A DNA stretch of 64,000 bases from Diphasiastrum complanatum. Its lineage: Eukaryota > Streptophyta > Lycopodiopsida > Lycopodiales > Lycopodiaceae. Below are positions 1 through 11,620 of this stretch, piece after piece. The stretch is taken from contig CM055095.1 in the NCBI GenBank assembly GCA_029204225.1, positions 15,406,049 to 15,470,048 of the forward strand. Direction: 5' to 3'. Every line of letters starts with the position of its first letter. Position 1 is the stretch's first letter. Position numbers and translations under genes: made by a program. The notes beneath the pieces are model-generated. The model had not been told where the DNA came from. It saw only the letters and a list, made by a program, of their open reading frames with translations, and searched no databases.

Positions 1-520
1 AAGTTATTAGACTCAACTAGTTTCAAATCTAGTATATTTTGTTGCACCAGTTAATGTTGACATTTTCTATCACATCATATAGCTCAAATATGCTATCTAT
101 CATTAAAGATAGTTGTATTTTTGGCCTTTATCACTCAAGATTGTCCATCGAGTGACGAAACCAATAGAATAGTGACTTTGAGACATTGAAATAGCTTGAT
201 TTTGGTAGCTATCCACTCGGAATAGCTCAAATTCGATGCCTAACGTGTGATTTTGGTGCTGATCACTCGACATGGCTGATCAAGAGATTAGACTCAACTA
301 GTTTCGAATCTAGTATTTTAAGATTCATCAACTTTGACCCCTTCTCGATGGGGTTTACCCCTATCACATGAAATAGCTCAAATTTGATGTCCATCATCAT
401 AGATAAGTTGATTTTGGACTTGAGATTTTACATTGGGCGATTGAATTAGCTTTAGGACATTTAAGTAGCTCAAGATAATTCAAATTTGACATCAATCACC
501 CATGTGATGATCTTGGATTC
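1..520. repeat. Degenerate satellite array, left part
   Basis: The stretch is built from diverged copies of one vocabulary: gactcaactagtttcaaatc, then agatagctcaa, then a line like atttgatgtccatcac. The 'gactcaac' block recurs near 12 and 290 here and near 2420 and 2562 in the right-hand array. Spacings of about 142 bp or twice that suggest a satellite of roughly 142 bp. No gene is visible. Confidence 0.6.
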
Positions 521-1156
521 CAAGGGTACTATTTCTGGGATGATCTTGGACTTATACAACATTCCACTCTCTCCAACGTGCACTCTTTTGTCCATCACTT
601 TGTTTGACTCTTAGGATGATGGTCCTGTTGATATCCTACAAAGATGAGATGTACCTCATTGATAACCTATCCTATTCGTGTTGGATATATATGTCACAAT
701 CATAGTGCTTATCCATATCCACTTTGGCTAAGATTCCACTAATTTGCCACATCGTCATTGGTGGCTAGTGTTGACCTTCTAGATTCCTACAATCTAGGAG
801 ATAGCTCCTACAATGTAGAAGATTTGACATTTGACTCTTATGAAAAGTATATACAATGGATTTGAATTTAATACTTGATATTTCACATTGGGAGACCACT
901 CCTACGCATGTGATAGAACATTTTCTACCACTAGAATGGTGCCAAGTGGCATAGTACGTCTACTAAACTAGTTGTTGGCCAATTTAACCACTAGTTTCCA
1001 AATTAAATGAGATGTACAACCCATATGATCTATCTAAATGACTTAGGCATAGATTTCACATGTGGGAACAGGCTCCACACATGTCTATTGATTATAGGTA
1101 TAAGTCATTGTGGTATTTACAAGATTTGATCAAGTTAGCTTTTGCCAATTTTAACA

Positions 1157-2060
1157 CTCCTCCTCAAAACTAACTTGATAAAAGCATGATGATAATTGAT
1201 TCCTTCCAAATTCCATGTAGATGCTTGACTTTGAGGCATTCTCTTTCTTGATGTGCATGCTCCTCCTTGATGGAAATCCGAGACCTCCATGTCTCATGAT
1301 GATCACTACAAACATGATCATACAATGTGCACTTACTCATCAATATTACTTGTGCTAGAAACATAAGTCCAAAAATCACCACAACTTGGCATGATTTTTC
1401 TAATATTGAAATCAAAAAGTATTTCCATCTCAATAAGGCTAACTACTTGCTTATGGATCTAACTACCTGCTTATTGATCTTATTGAAAAACTCAAACATC
1501 TTACTTTTGGAATCCAAAAGTGCCTCTTTTTCACAAGTATCTAATGGAGGTGCATTAATGTATGAATCTTTTATTGATAATTACTCTAGATAGATCTAGT
1601 AGAAGAGTTAGCAAATGCTTGCGAGCCTTTGAGAGTCTACAAGTCTCACAACTCTTTCCACACTTTGAAAATGCTTTTGGAAGGCCGAGTGCAAGCGCCT
1701 TTGTGCATAGGATCTCCATTGATTTGAAGTTGGGGTGGTCGACCTCTTATGACAAAGTTCCACTTGTGTAAGCTCCTCCTTAACCATGTTCACACTTCCA
1801 AGAAACACATTAGCATCAAGCTTGAATAGCCTCCCTTGCTTGAATCCGTTTATTGAATGCAAGTGTCATTCATCATAATAGAGCAAACACCTTCCTTAAA
1901 ATGAACATCTAAACCACTATCCATTAGTTGCCCAACACTAAGCAAGCTCCTAGTAGGATTAGAAGCAATCGCACTTCCCCGGCCCTCGGCATCTCAGTGA
2001 CAAAAACGGTTGGACGACTTTCTCCTGCCGGATTTTCTTCTTGGACTTCCATCATGTAGT
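1157..2060 (-). mobile_element. Ty1/copia fragment (GAG-pre-integrase region) inside the satellite
   Basis: Reading the - strand from about 1990 down to 1580 in shifting frames gives a copia-like order: a LLSVGQL-type block, then ELCHKR and NGDP, then a CETCRLSK-like block. This is the region just before the integrase core. On the left, the - strand shows a purine-rich tract (complement at 1157-1169) followed by TGTTAAAATTGG, the usual polypurine tract to LTR junction, so a 3' LTR should end at 1156 and extend left for an unknown distance. The reading frame is broken many times. Satellite sequence flanks it on both sides, so it probably inserted into the array. Confidence 0.5.
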
Positions 2061-2084
2061 ACATTTAGATTGATTGTTTTTTAT

Positions 2085-2790
2085 CACTTATGGATGGAAT
2101 TGACCCCTATCATGCGATATTGCTCAAAATTATTGTCTATCACTTGAGATAAGGCATTGAGTGATCAAGTTAGAGTAATTTTGAGTTTATGACATTCATG
2201 TAACTTTGAATGTAGTGCTTACATGTGAGACAACTCAATTTTGGTCCTAATTACTTGTCATTGTTCTTTGAGTGATCATAATTGACCAACATCACATCAG
2301 ATAGCTCAAACTTGGTGTCCATCAATGTAAATAGCCCCATTTTGGTGTCTCTATCACTCGGAAAAGTCAAAATTTGCTACCTAACATATGATTTTGTTGC
2401 TTATTACTTGACATGGCTCTATCAAGTGACTAGACTCAACAAGTAGTATATTAAGACAACTCAAGTTCAACCCCTTGTCAAACTCCTATTACATGTGATA
2501 ACTTAAATTTTATGTCTGCGTGGTTTTGTTGCTTATCACCCGACACGACTCATCAAGTGATCGGACTCAACCAATCCCAAGTCTAGTATATTAAGATAGC
2601 TCAAGCTTGACCCATTTTCAACGAAATTGACTCATATCACATGAGATAACTAAAATTTGATGTGCATCTTTTGGAATAGCTCACTTTTCCTGAATATCTT
2701 GGTCTTTATCACTTGACATAGAAGTTCGAGTGACTGAACTTGATCAATCTATGATTTGGAACAATCAATTTTGGCCCCTGGTAGATTGAA
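2085..2790. repeat. Degenerate satellite array, right part
   Basis: This has the same repeat vocabulary as 1-520. Two consecutive units can be followed from the 'gactcaac' block at about 2420 and again at about 2562, a period near 142 bp. Units differ by many substitutions, so the array is old. Confidence 0.6.
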
Positions 2791-4084
2791 TCTAGTCCTT
2801 GGGCAGGATGATTACTCTGCTGCTTGGAAGGACAAGAGCAATAGTGATTTTAAGAAGAAATTATGACAGCAAAGATGTAATACATGAGCATGAGCACTTC
2901 AACAGATGGACATTGCAAATGCTCGATTTTTCCTTGTCCCCCATCACCATCTCAAGAACCCATTTCACGCTCTCAATGATCCTCTAAAATCAAAATCCGA
3001 CCGTGATACAATCAATTAGTCTTGGCGATCCTCTCAACATTGTCGGTAGCACCTCTGCACAAGACCACAGCCCAAGATTCCACAAACAAAGATGCTTGAT
3101 CCATTCCTCAACGTTAGCAATCATCTAACAATGTTTGCCGAGCTGCTGCTAGCTATTTCCTTTCCATCCACTAAATTCAAAGTCGGAAAAACACCCCACC
3201 ACTTTCCTTGCGCTCTTGTCAATTGCTCCCATCTCCATCCATCAACAATCCCTTCACAAAAAAACCCACCTCCAATCCCTCCTCGGATCCCACCCACAAA
3301 GATTTCAGATCTCTTCTATCCTTAATCTTCCTTCAACTGCCTTTAACCGCACAACACACAACCATTTTCCTTGAAATCTATCAGCTCCTTGGTACCATAC
3401 TTCGTGGAAGTAGTAGTATATCTAGCATCCCTCAGTGTATTACAAGGAAGAAGAAAGAAGATTGCGACCATCTTAACACATGTTTTTTTATTTTTAAGAA
3501 AACGTTCCAACCCACAGTACGTTCTGACCCAAAAGGGTCGGAACGGGTTTCTAAGGGACACATATATAACAAATTAATTAAGACTTTATAAACTAAATAA
3601 TGTCCACAACTTATATGCGACATCAAACCACATTTATCATTTGTCATTTTTTATAAATCACAACAAAATTTTAAACACATTGTCATTTTGTACCAACCAT
3701 ATCAAATCATTTACTTGTCTTATATCAAATCAGAATATAATCAATACTCATTTGCCCTTTTTAAGAAATCATCAAAATTTTCAAAAAAAGCATGGTCCTC
3801 TTGTACCCAAAATATGTCATATCAATCACATGCTTTTGTCCTTAAAAATTCATGCCTAAAAATATGTCATATTACTCACATGCTTTTGTCCTCAATTTTT
3901 TTATTATAAAATAACAGTCATATCAATGTTTTAGTTCCATAATTTGTCTTTTTGACAAACCACTCACTACATGACACCTTTCAGGCCGTGGTCACGTATT
4001 ATCAAGCAAAAAAACAATTGTGTGGCACTTCCACACATGGCACAAAAATGCGTGGCAGAGCCACGCGACACTTGAAATCTGAAA
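2791..4084. other. No gene seen; small hairpin and short tandem duplication
   Basis: I see no recognisable coding sequence. At 3521-3544 there is a near-perfect hairpin: gttctgaccc, loop aaaa, gggtcggaac, with one mismatch. At 3811-3892 a segment of about 33 bp (starting aatatgtcat) is repeated 50 bp further on. The short open frames here have no family features. Confidence 0.5.
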
Positions 4085-4199
4085 AGTGTATAAAAATGAT
4101 GCCCTCATTCAATATTTCTTCACGCTTTCTTGTGGATTTCTTGAGGCTCACTATCACTCTCAAGCTCTCACACTCTCACTCTCAAGCTCTCAATCTCTC

Positions 4200-4556
<357 letters not shown>

Positions 4557-4755
4557 CTTCTCACTCTCCAATCTCCAATCTCTTTTTCTCTCTCACACAC
4601 TCTCATATCTCCTTTTCATTTTTCACACATTTAAAAGTTTGATTCTCTTTCTCACTCTCTCACATATCTCACACACACACGCACACTTTCTCATTTTTCA
4701 CATTTGATATCTTTCCAAGTTCTTTTCACAACTTCATATCTTTCTCTCAATAGTC

Positions 4756-5600
4756 ATGTCTACTAGCGGTAGTGGAGCATCAAGGAGGAGGCCAAGATCC
4801 TCTTCCGGTGGAAGAGGACAAGCCTCGAGATCGAATTCCGATTCAGTGCGAGATTTTTATACTATGCTATCTCCCGAGGAAAGGCAAAGGATGAAAGCCC
4901 TTTGTCTTTCCGAAGGAGAATCCGATCAACAAGATCATGGATTCGTTTCGACGGAGATGCCGTCGGAAGAATCCACGAATGTTTTCTATGACCCTGATGA
5001 GGAAGGTTCCATCATCATGGACCTTACTCTTAAATACTTTGGTCACGATTTGTTTAACCCTTGGGAGCAACAAAACCAAGGGGACAAAGACAAGATGCTT
5101 GATATATTGTACCGTGAGTTTTCACAACCAAATCAATTTAATGACAAATGGGCGAAGACGAGTATGTGTACACATATTCGTCATAAGCGCCAATCATTAA
5201 GACGATTATGTAGTAAAGGCAAGAAGAGGCCGGGATGGGTGTCTAAAAAAGATTGGGAAAAAGTTATTTATTAATCCAAGCATCCTAATATCGAGCACTT
5301 TAGGCAACAAAGAGAGGCAACAAAATCAAGGCTTAATCTTTTAGGCCAATCTCACCTTGGATCGGGAGACGAGGCTAATATGCACGCCCAATTTGTAAGC
5401 AATTCTCTTTTAGTTAATTGCATTTCATGTATTTTTTGTTTATCAATCATTTTTGTTTTTTTTCTGATCATTCGATTTGTGTTGATGTAGGTTGAAGATT
5501 ATGGGCGCAAGTATACAAATGTCGAGTACAATATTGGATATCGCCAAGGCTATAGTGCCTTGGTTGATCATCTTGTGGCACAAGGCGTACATCCAAGAGT
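4756..5600 (+). pseudogene. Transposase_24-like (plant CACTA-associated) protein, broken
   Basis: An ORF of 172 residues starts at 4756 with a Ser/Arg/Gly-rich tail (residues 1-30), an acidic middle, and a basic region with a PGWVSKKDWEKV block like the RP..v...W segment of plant Transposase_24 (Ptta/En/Spm) proteins. A TAA at 5272-5274 ends it, but the same frame continues with related content (SKHPNIEHFRQQREATKS) to a good splice donor at 5395 (GTAAGC). An acceptor at 5489-5490 then leads to an in-frame exon (VEDYGRKYTNVEYNIGYRQG) that reads to about 5600. The TAA is therefore probably a nonsense lesion in a two-exon gene. The assignment rests on motif layout only; a host gene of unknown function is the alternative. 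Confidence 0.45.
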
Positions 5601-5839
5601 AAATTTTTGCTACATAATTTGTATTTCTCATATTTTTATATTCTGTTTGCCATCGAGTACATAACCTTCAAGTTGGATCATGTAAATATCTTCTTCAATC
5701 TCCATTGTCATATCGAAATCAGGAGTGATAGTTCAATTGTTGGAACCTTACCCTTACCCTTGAGGTCTTAAAACTAACCCTCATTAAAAAAAAAAAAAAC
5801 TATACATCTTATAGTTCTTGTCTGAAGAGGCAACCAATG

Positions 5840-7260
5840 AAAATGGATTTGATATTGTGGGAGTCCAATTTATTTATGATATACTCTGGTATCTATGCAT
5901 AGGCAATACATCCAAATACTCTGAGGTTAGATAATGAAGGTTTAGAGCCTGTCCAAACTTCATAAGGTGTTTTGTATGAGAGCCCTTTAGTCAGATATAT
6001 GTTTTGAATATAAGCTACAATAGAAACAACTTCAGCCCAAGTATACTTAGGCAGTGTCACATGAGCAAGCATACGCATAACCGCTTCGACTAAGGTTAGA
6101 TTCTTTCTCTCAACAAGTCCATTTGATTGAGGTAAATAAGGAGTGATGAATTGTTGCTCTCAAGCCTAGCATGTAAAGTACTTCCTTGATCGTCTTGCTT
6201 TTGCCATCAGGTAGCTAGATGGAAACAATGCCCATGCCTCTGATCTTGCACAAGTCACCATTTGCTTGCAAAACTGATATTCCAGTATTTAAATCCTTCA
6301 GACTACTGAACCAATCCTTGTTACCTATCATGTGTCTAGTGGCTCCCAAACCAATGTACCAAGCATGAACTTCTTGATTAGATGACAATGCTGATATAAA
6401 GATATTAGAATCTTCAACTTTACCTTTATCAACAAGGTTGTGTGCTTTGGATTTCCCTTGCCTAATTCCACTAGATATTTACGACATTCACTTTTCCAAT
6501 GGCCCTTTTTGTTACAAAAAAAACATTTGTCCTTCTTCTTGCTCTTACTGGATGATTCCTTATTCTCTTGGGCCTTGGCATACTATTGTTTGGACTTTTC
6601 TTAGCCTTGCCCTTGTTGTGTTTTTGGCATGCCGCAAGTGCTTGATCATCAACGTTTTGACATCAAGCTTTCACCATTTTCTGTCTTTGCTCCTCCTACA
6701 TCAAGATCCTTGTAAATTCATCAAAAGTTGGTAGTCTTTCCCTTGATGCTATCCCACTCACAAACATCTGATAGAGCTCTGCAATGCTGCATAATGCATT
6801 GTGCACGAGCTCTACATCACGTATGTGCTTGCCAATAGAGTGCAGATCATCCATCTGTCTTGATTCTGGTCATATAAGTTTGAATGTGCTCCCCTTGGTC
6901 CATTCGGACACTATTCAACTTTGACTACAAAAACATAATCCTTGATCGATTCGATGTCTCAAAATGCTCCTTCAATACATCCCATGCTATCTTGGTGTAA
7001 CTACATCTCTAATGTGGGTAATGATGTGGTCTTTTACTAACAAGTTGATGAAGGTCAATGCTCTCCTTGCCTTGATGTCGAAGACCCTGATGTCCGCTTC
7101 ATTTGGCAGTCTTCGCTCATCACCTGTGAGAACATCCCATAGTTCATTCTATATCATAATATTTTTCATTTTGAGTTTCCATACCGCATAGTTGGAAATA
7201 CCGTCCAATTTGTTATTTTCAATCAAAATGGACTCTCCCATGTTCGCCATCTCAAAACTG
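5840..7260 (-). mobile_element. Ty1/copia gag-pol fragment, degenerate
   Basis: Read 5'-3' on the - strand from 7260 there is: a UBN2/gag-like region (a WDVL...GDERRLPNEAD block near 7120, then DIKARRALTFINLLVKDHII); a zinc knuckle near 6490-6525 (CFFCNKKGHWKSEC, CX2CX4HX4C intact); a decayed protease region; and integrase blocks (QSNGLVERKN near 6120, then KTPYEVWTGSKPSLSNLRVF within 5893-6078). Several frameshifts and stops separate these blocks. No LTRs were identified at either end. The gag part is related to the fragment at 51068-51290. Confidence 0.75.
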
Positions 7261-8168
7261 CTTTGAAACTGCAACCATAGGCCAAAAATTGTGTTTTGAG
7301 CACAATGGCGATGTTAGAAACTTTTTTTAATGACCTGCTAAAATTTCACACCAAGCCCCCTAGTTGCTTAGGTGGCAATTCGAAAGCCAAGTTGGTTTCT
7401 AGGCATGAAATGCCTTTTGTCTCACATCCTTGACTACTTGCTCTCTAAAAGGGGCAAAAGAGATTTGGCATCCATTGAGTGATTTCTCCATGGTAATCAC
7501 TCTATTTTGTGGTACCGTACTTGTAGGCACAGTCCGGGTGTCCTTCATTTGAGTTCGTAGCCTTTCATTTGGTCTAAAATGGTTAAAGGAGGTGAAAATA
7601 AGGGCCTTTCTACAAAATGAACTGTTTCTTCCCTTTGAAAAAACTTCAACTTTCGTGAATTTTCTGACCTTGGTCCCTTTCAAGACAAATATTTTTAAGG
7701 AAAATGAAGGCCAATATGCACTTTAGTGTCCTTCGTGTTGGAGTTTAATCTTACTCCTACTCATCCTAACTGCCCTCCTTCATTCTAAGTGAATCACTCT
7801 CAAAAGGATCTGCAGAAATGAATTGTTTTTCAAAGATCCGTTAACTCTGCAAGTATCTATCTCAACAATACTTTTATCATATGTTTATCAGCAGGCAAAA
7901 TCTCGACAAACCCAACAAAGTTCTCTATTTCACTTTCAGGCCATTCTGAACACAAAAGTATTTTGCGAAAAATGCAACAATGTGTTCAGTTCATATTTTG
8001 GTCCATTTCAAACACTTTAAAAAATGCGACACTTTTCCCGAAGTATGTGAAAAAGCGACAATGTGTTCAGTTTAGATTTCGGTCCATTTTGGACACTTCC
8101 ATTATTGCGACACTTTCTCCAAAAAATATGACACTCTACAGATTCACACAAGATTTTAAATACAGACT
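7261..8168. other. No gene seen; 81-bp tandem duplication
   Basis: No recognisable coding content. A segment of about 69 bp starting at 7974 (gcaacaatgtgttcag) is repeated, diverged, from 8055 (gcgacaatgtgttcag), a period of 81 bp. Confidence 0.5.
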
Positions 8169-8820
8169 ATGAACGTCTTCACGCTCCAATAACAACGCAA
8201 TTGTAAAGTTAGAATAGCACAAGATCATCCAGCTGCTATATAAGTAAATGAGCATTGTAGATACGAGCATGACGATGCTCGAGTGATTGATATAGAATAC
8301 GACATAGATCAAACGACCAAAACTGGTCTTCTAGTAGCTGACTCCTTCTAATATAGATATATATATATATATATATATATATTCAGGACTATAGCAATTG
8401 ATTCGTTTCTGTAAGTAAGATCACGTGCTTATCAGCGCAATTGTATTGTGATCTGATCGTTGTTATTACAACATTAGTATATAGATTCATTATTGTTCTA
8501 CCTCACTGCATTCGGTTGAATGTTAATTAACTCTCACTCTTCTTCCGTAAGTATCATAAATGAAGAAATGCATGGCTGTCATTGACGCCTAATCGTTCTT
8601 ACATTTCTTTATATCAGAATATCAGTATTAGAGAATTGCATGGTTGTCTCAGACGCCTAATTGTTTTCTTGCAATATCTTTTTATGGTAGTCTAAGACTC
8701 CTACATTGATACTCTTAATCAACACAATCAAAACAGCTCTATAATATCCATTCTCCAAGTAATCCAGTATTTCATAGTTTTTATCTCGTTGGTGTGAGCG
8801 AACCACAGACCTCATCCACA
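8169..8820 (+). repeat. Putative 5' LTR of a copia element, with (AT)n
   Basis: The stretch ends in ...ccaca at 8820 and is followed at 8823-8834 by ttgatatcagcc, a mutated version of the plant initiator-Met primer-binding site TGGTATCAGAGC. Copia coding sequence starts just after. It contains an (AT)n run (about 8357-8382) and two diverged copies of a 'gcatgg..gtc..agacgcctaat' block (near 8570 and 8638). The left boundary is uncertain. Confidence 0.4.
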
Positions 8821-8834
8821 AATTGATATCAGCC

Positions 8835-10375
8835 TATCTATCAAAGACAAATCCATGGCTCTATACACCAAGAAGAAAGACTACTCCAAGGGCAAGAATC
8901 AAGTGCAGCAACAATAGTAGAAGCCTCATACTCAAGGTGAGAATAGTGGATCATGAAAGAAGCTTTTCTGCACATATTGCAAGAGAGCCAATCAGGACAT
9001 CAGGGAGTGTCGTATCCAGATTTACAATGAGACGAAGAAGCAACAATAGCAACAGCCAGACTCCTCCAACATGGCGGAATTCAAAGAGCAAGATACACAT
9101 TTGTTAATGGCTTACAACAACAACAAATAAGACTATGATAGCTGGTACCTGGACATCGACGCTACCCAACACATGACCTCTCGCAAGGAATGGTTTACCA
9201 AGTATGCAGCTTACAACAGAGATCAATTCATCTACCTCGGAGATTCAAACACCATACGCATGGAAGGGCAAAGGAACAATGAAGATCACTTTCAACAAAG
9301 ATCTTTCTATTTGTGTTCCCAATGTCCTTCACGTTCCTCAGCTGTCAAGGAATCTGTTATCAGTCTCTAAGATAATTGATGAGGTCTACACTGTTACTTT
9401 CTCATCTGAGTAGTGTACAATATTCAAGGAAGATACTACTCTGACTACATGCACTAGAGTCGGAAGTCTTTATGTACTCTCTAATTTAGTTGCATTAGCT
9501 AGTATCTCTAATGAAAATGTAAACGATAATGCTATTTTGTGGCATAGTCGATTTGGACACGTGAATACAAGATCACTTTCCTATATGCGTTGTAATAACT
9601 TTCCTATATGATGGATTGAATTTCTCTTCTTCATTAGATAGGAAATCTTTCTTTTGTGAATCATGCGTCTATGGCAAACACTCTAGAAGCAAGTTTCCCA
9701 AATCACATTACATCAAAACAAAGCATGTATTGGATCTTGTACATAGCGATCTTTGTGGTCCAATGCCAACTCCATCCTTAGGAGATGCAATCTATTTTAT
9801 CACTTTCATAGATGATTATTCTAGATGGTCTACAGTCATGTTCATTAAGCACAAATATGAAGCCTTTGAATGCTTCAAGAGATTCAAGGCCATGGCTAAG
9901 ACACAAACGTCTACAAAAGTGAAGACACTCCGAACTGATGGTGGTGGCGAATACCTCTCTAATGAGATGTCCGACTACATGGCTGAACATGGCATTAGAA
10001 GACAGTTCACCACTTCCTATTCACCTCAACAAAATGGGATTGCAGAAAGGAAGAATCGGACTCTTCTCAACTCAGCCAGATCCATGCTACATCAAGCACA
10101 CCTACCTGCGAAGTTATGAGCAGAAGCTACTGCCACAACCTGTTACGTGCAGAACAGATCCAACACCAAAGCCGTCAACAACAAAACTCCTCATGAAGTT
10201 TGGCATGGGCACAAGCCTAGTGTCATCCATTTAAAATTCTTTGGTTGTATATGTTTTATTCACATTTCTAAACAGCTTAGGAAGAAGCTGGATCATAGGA
10301 CAAATAAATGTATTTTCATTGGCTATCCTGATGAACATAAAGCTTATAAAGTTTATGATCCATCCACCCTCTCCA
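8835..10375 (+). mobile_element. Ty1/copia gag-protease-integrase, degenerate
   Basis: Recognisable in order on the + strand: a gag tail with a damaged zinc knuckle (CTYCKRANQDIREC, His replaced by Asn); a protease motif WYLDIDATQHMTS in which the catalytic D-S/T-G is now D-I-D; a GAG-pre-integrase block LWHSRFGHV near 9540; then a long intact integrase frame at 9616-10119 with SDLCGP, TDGGGEYLS and NGIAERKN carrying the D, D and E positions. After a TGA, the frame goes on with NNKTPHEVWHGHKPSV and KCIFIGYPDEHKAYKVYD to about 10360. Reverse transcriptase and RNase H are missing because the element is cut off by the sequence at about 10376. It is not active. Confidence 0.9.
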
Positions 10376-10459
10376 AGCTTTCACCTCCTGTGAAGGACTT
10401 TCTCACTTCATTGCGGAGCTTGTGACAAGCTGTATCCACTGATCAGGCATGCAGGACTA

Positions 10460-10708
10460 TCGGGCTCTGATACCATGTCGACAATCAGATAAGCACTATC
10501 AAGCATTCACCATAAGGAAGAGGAAGAACACAACATCACACTATTATACTGAAAATGTCTTGTATACAAAGAACCATGAAATAGAGAGAGAAAAACACCT
10601 AGGAGTTGACTGTCAAACTAGCCTATAGCTAATTACAGCTGGTAACAGCTGTCAACAGTAACGTAACTAATAAGCCATAATACTTAAGTTTATAATTGAT
10701 TTCTAACA
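10460..10708 (-). repeat. Copia LTR (233 bp) with primer-binding site, - strand
   Basis: On the - strand the unit 10708 to 10476 starts with TG and ends with CA, and is followed at once by TGGTATCAGAGCCCG (10475-10461), a canonical initiator-Met tRNA primer-binding site. This marks the 5' LTR of a - strand element whose interior (below 10460) is lost after about 85 bp. A reverse-transcriptase fragment of the same strand lies just to the right (10730-11290), so this may be a recombined or tandem arrangement. Confidence 0.7.
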
Positions 10709-10729
10709 TGATGAAGCCCTCAAGCTATG

Positions 10730-11290
10730 TCAGTTAGATGTTCTCTTCACTAGTCCAGTGAAGGAGGCATTACTAACATGCATTTGAAGTAAAGGCTAAT
10801 CAAAATGAGAAGCCAAATCAAAAGGCACTTAGATTTAGCTATTGGAATGGTTTCTCAAAATCAATGCACTTTGTTTGACAACATCCCTTTCCCACAAGCC
10901 TTGCCTTATGCTTATGGATGGTTTCATCTTTATTAAATTTGATTCTAAACACTCATTTGCAACCAATCACATTATTGTCCAAAAGCAAATCAACCAACTT
11001 CTATGTATTATTCTCAAGAAATGCATTGTACTCAACAATCATTACATAATGACATTCCTTCAATTCTAAAGTTTCATTCCACTCTTGAAGTTTCTCCAAA
11101 GAGGAAAGAATAGAATGATCTACCTTACTCGATTTTTTTCATGATATGTGAATTGATGGCTCCAACTGTAGCTTGGGTGGACCTCCTTGGAGTTGCTGGA
11201 GCTCTTTGCACTTGCTCCTCCTCTTCGTCAAGCTCCTCCTTATCTCAACGATCTCTTTGACAATGGACTTGTTTGTGGCTCAACTTTACA
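10730..11290 (-). mobile_element. Copia integrase-RT junction fragment
   Basis: The - strand shows an acidic/RRST hinge (QVQRAPATPRRSTQATVGA near 11200), then the start of copia reverse transcriptase (EYNAFLENNT, VIGCK, FRIKFNKDETIHKHKARLV near 10860-11040). This matches the usual copia order of hinge then RT N-terminus. Stops and frameshifts interrupt it, and RT is truncated before its catalytic motif. Confidence 0.75.
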
Positions 11291-11334
11291 TTATACTTTC
11301 GTCAAAGATCACATCTTTAGAAGATGTTCCATAC

Positions 11335-11432
11335 ATGAAAATGCCACATAGAAGATCGTATTAAGCACCATTCTCTCTAACTTATGAAAATGCCACATAG
11401 AAGATCGTATTAAGCACCATTCTCTCTAACTT
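11335..11432. repeat. 49-bp tandem duplication
   Basis: The 49-bp segment starting atgaaaatgccacatag at 11335 is repeated with no spacer from 11384. The copies look identical, which implies a recent event about 100-200 bp upstream of the STR12 promoter. Confidence 0.9.
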
Positions 11433-11534
11433 TTGTTGACTGCAACGGGCAAGGCATATGCTTTAATCCGAGCTTGTGTAATGACATATTATGAGCTTGC
11501 TTCTCACCTACTAATTGCATAACACACACTCTCT

Positions 11535-11543
11535 CTATATATA
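11535..11543 (+). promoter_or_regulatory. TATA box of STR12
   Basis: ctatatata lies 78 bp before the chosen ATG at 11621, with pyrimidine-rich sequence between. The spacing suits a plant core promoter with a short 5' leader. No ATG occurs between the box and 11621. Confidence 0.5.
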
Positions 11544-11620
11544 CATGTGGCCCCTTTCCCCTTGTCTTTCTTTTTGGCTGCCATTGAGCCAAGGTCCTTC
11601 TCCTCCTTCGCTCTTTGGCT

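Noticed and set aside
3521-3544. Hairpin as a Rho-independent terminator
   Set aside because: This is eukaryotic sequence and there is no adjacent gene end; the hairpin is reported only as a structure.
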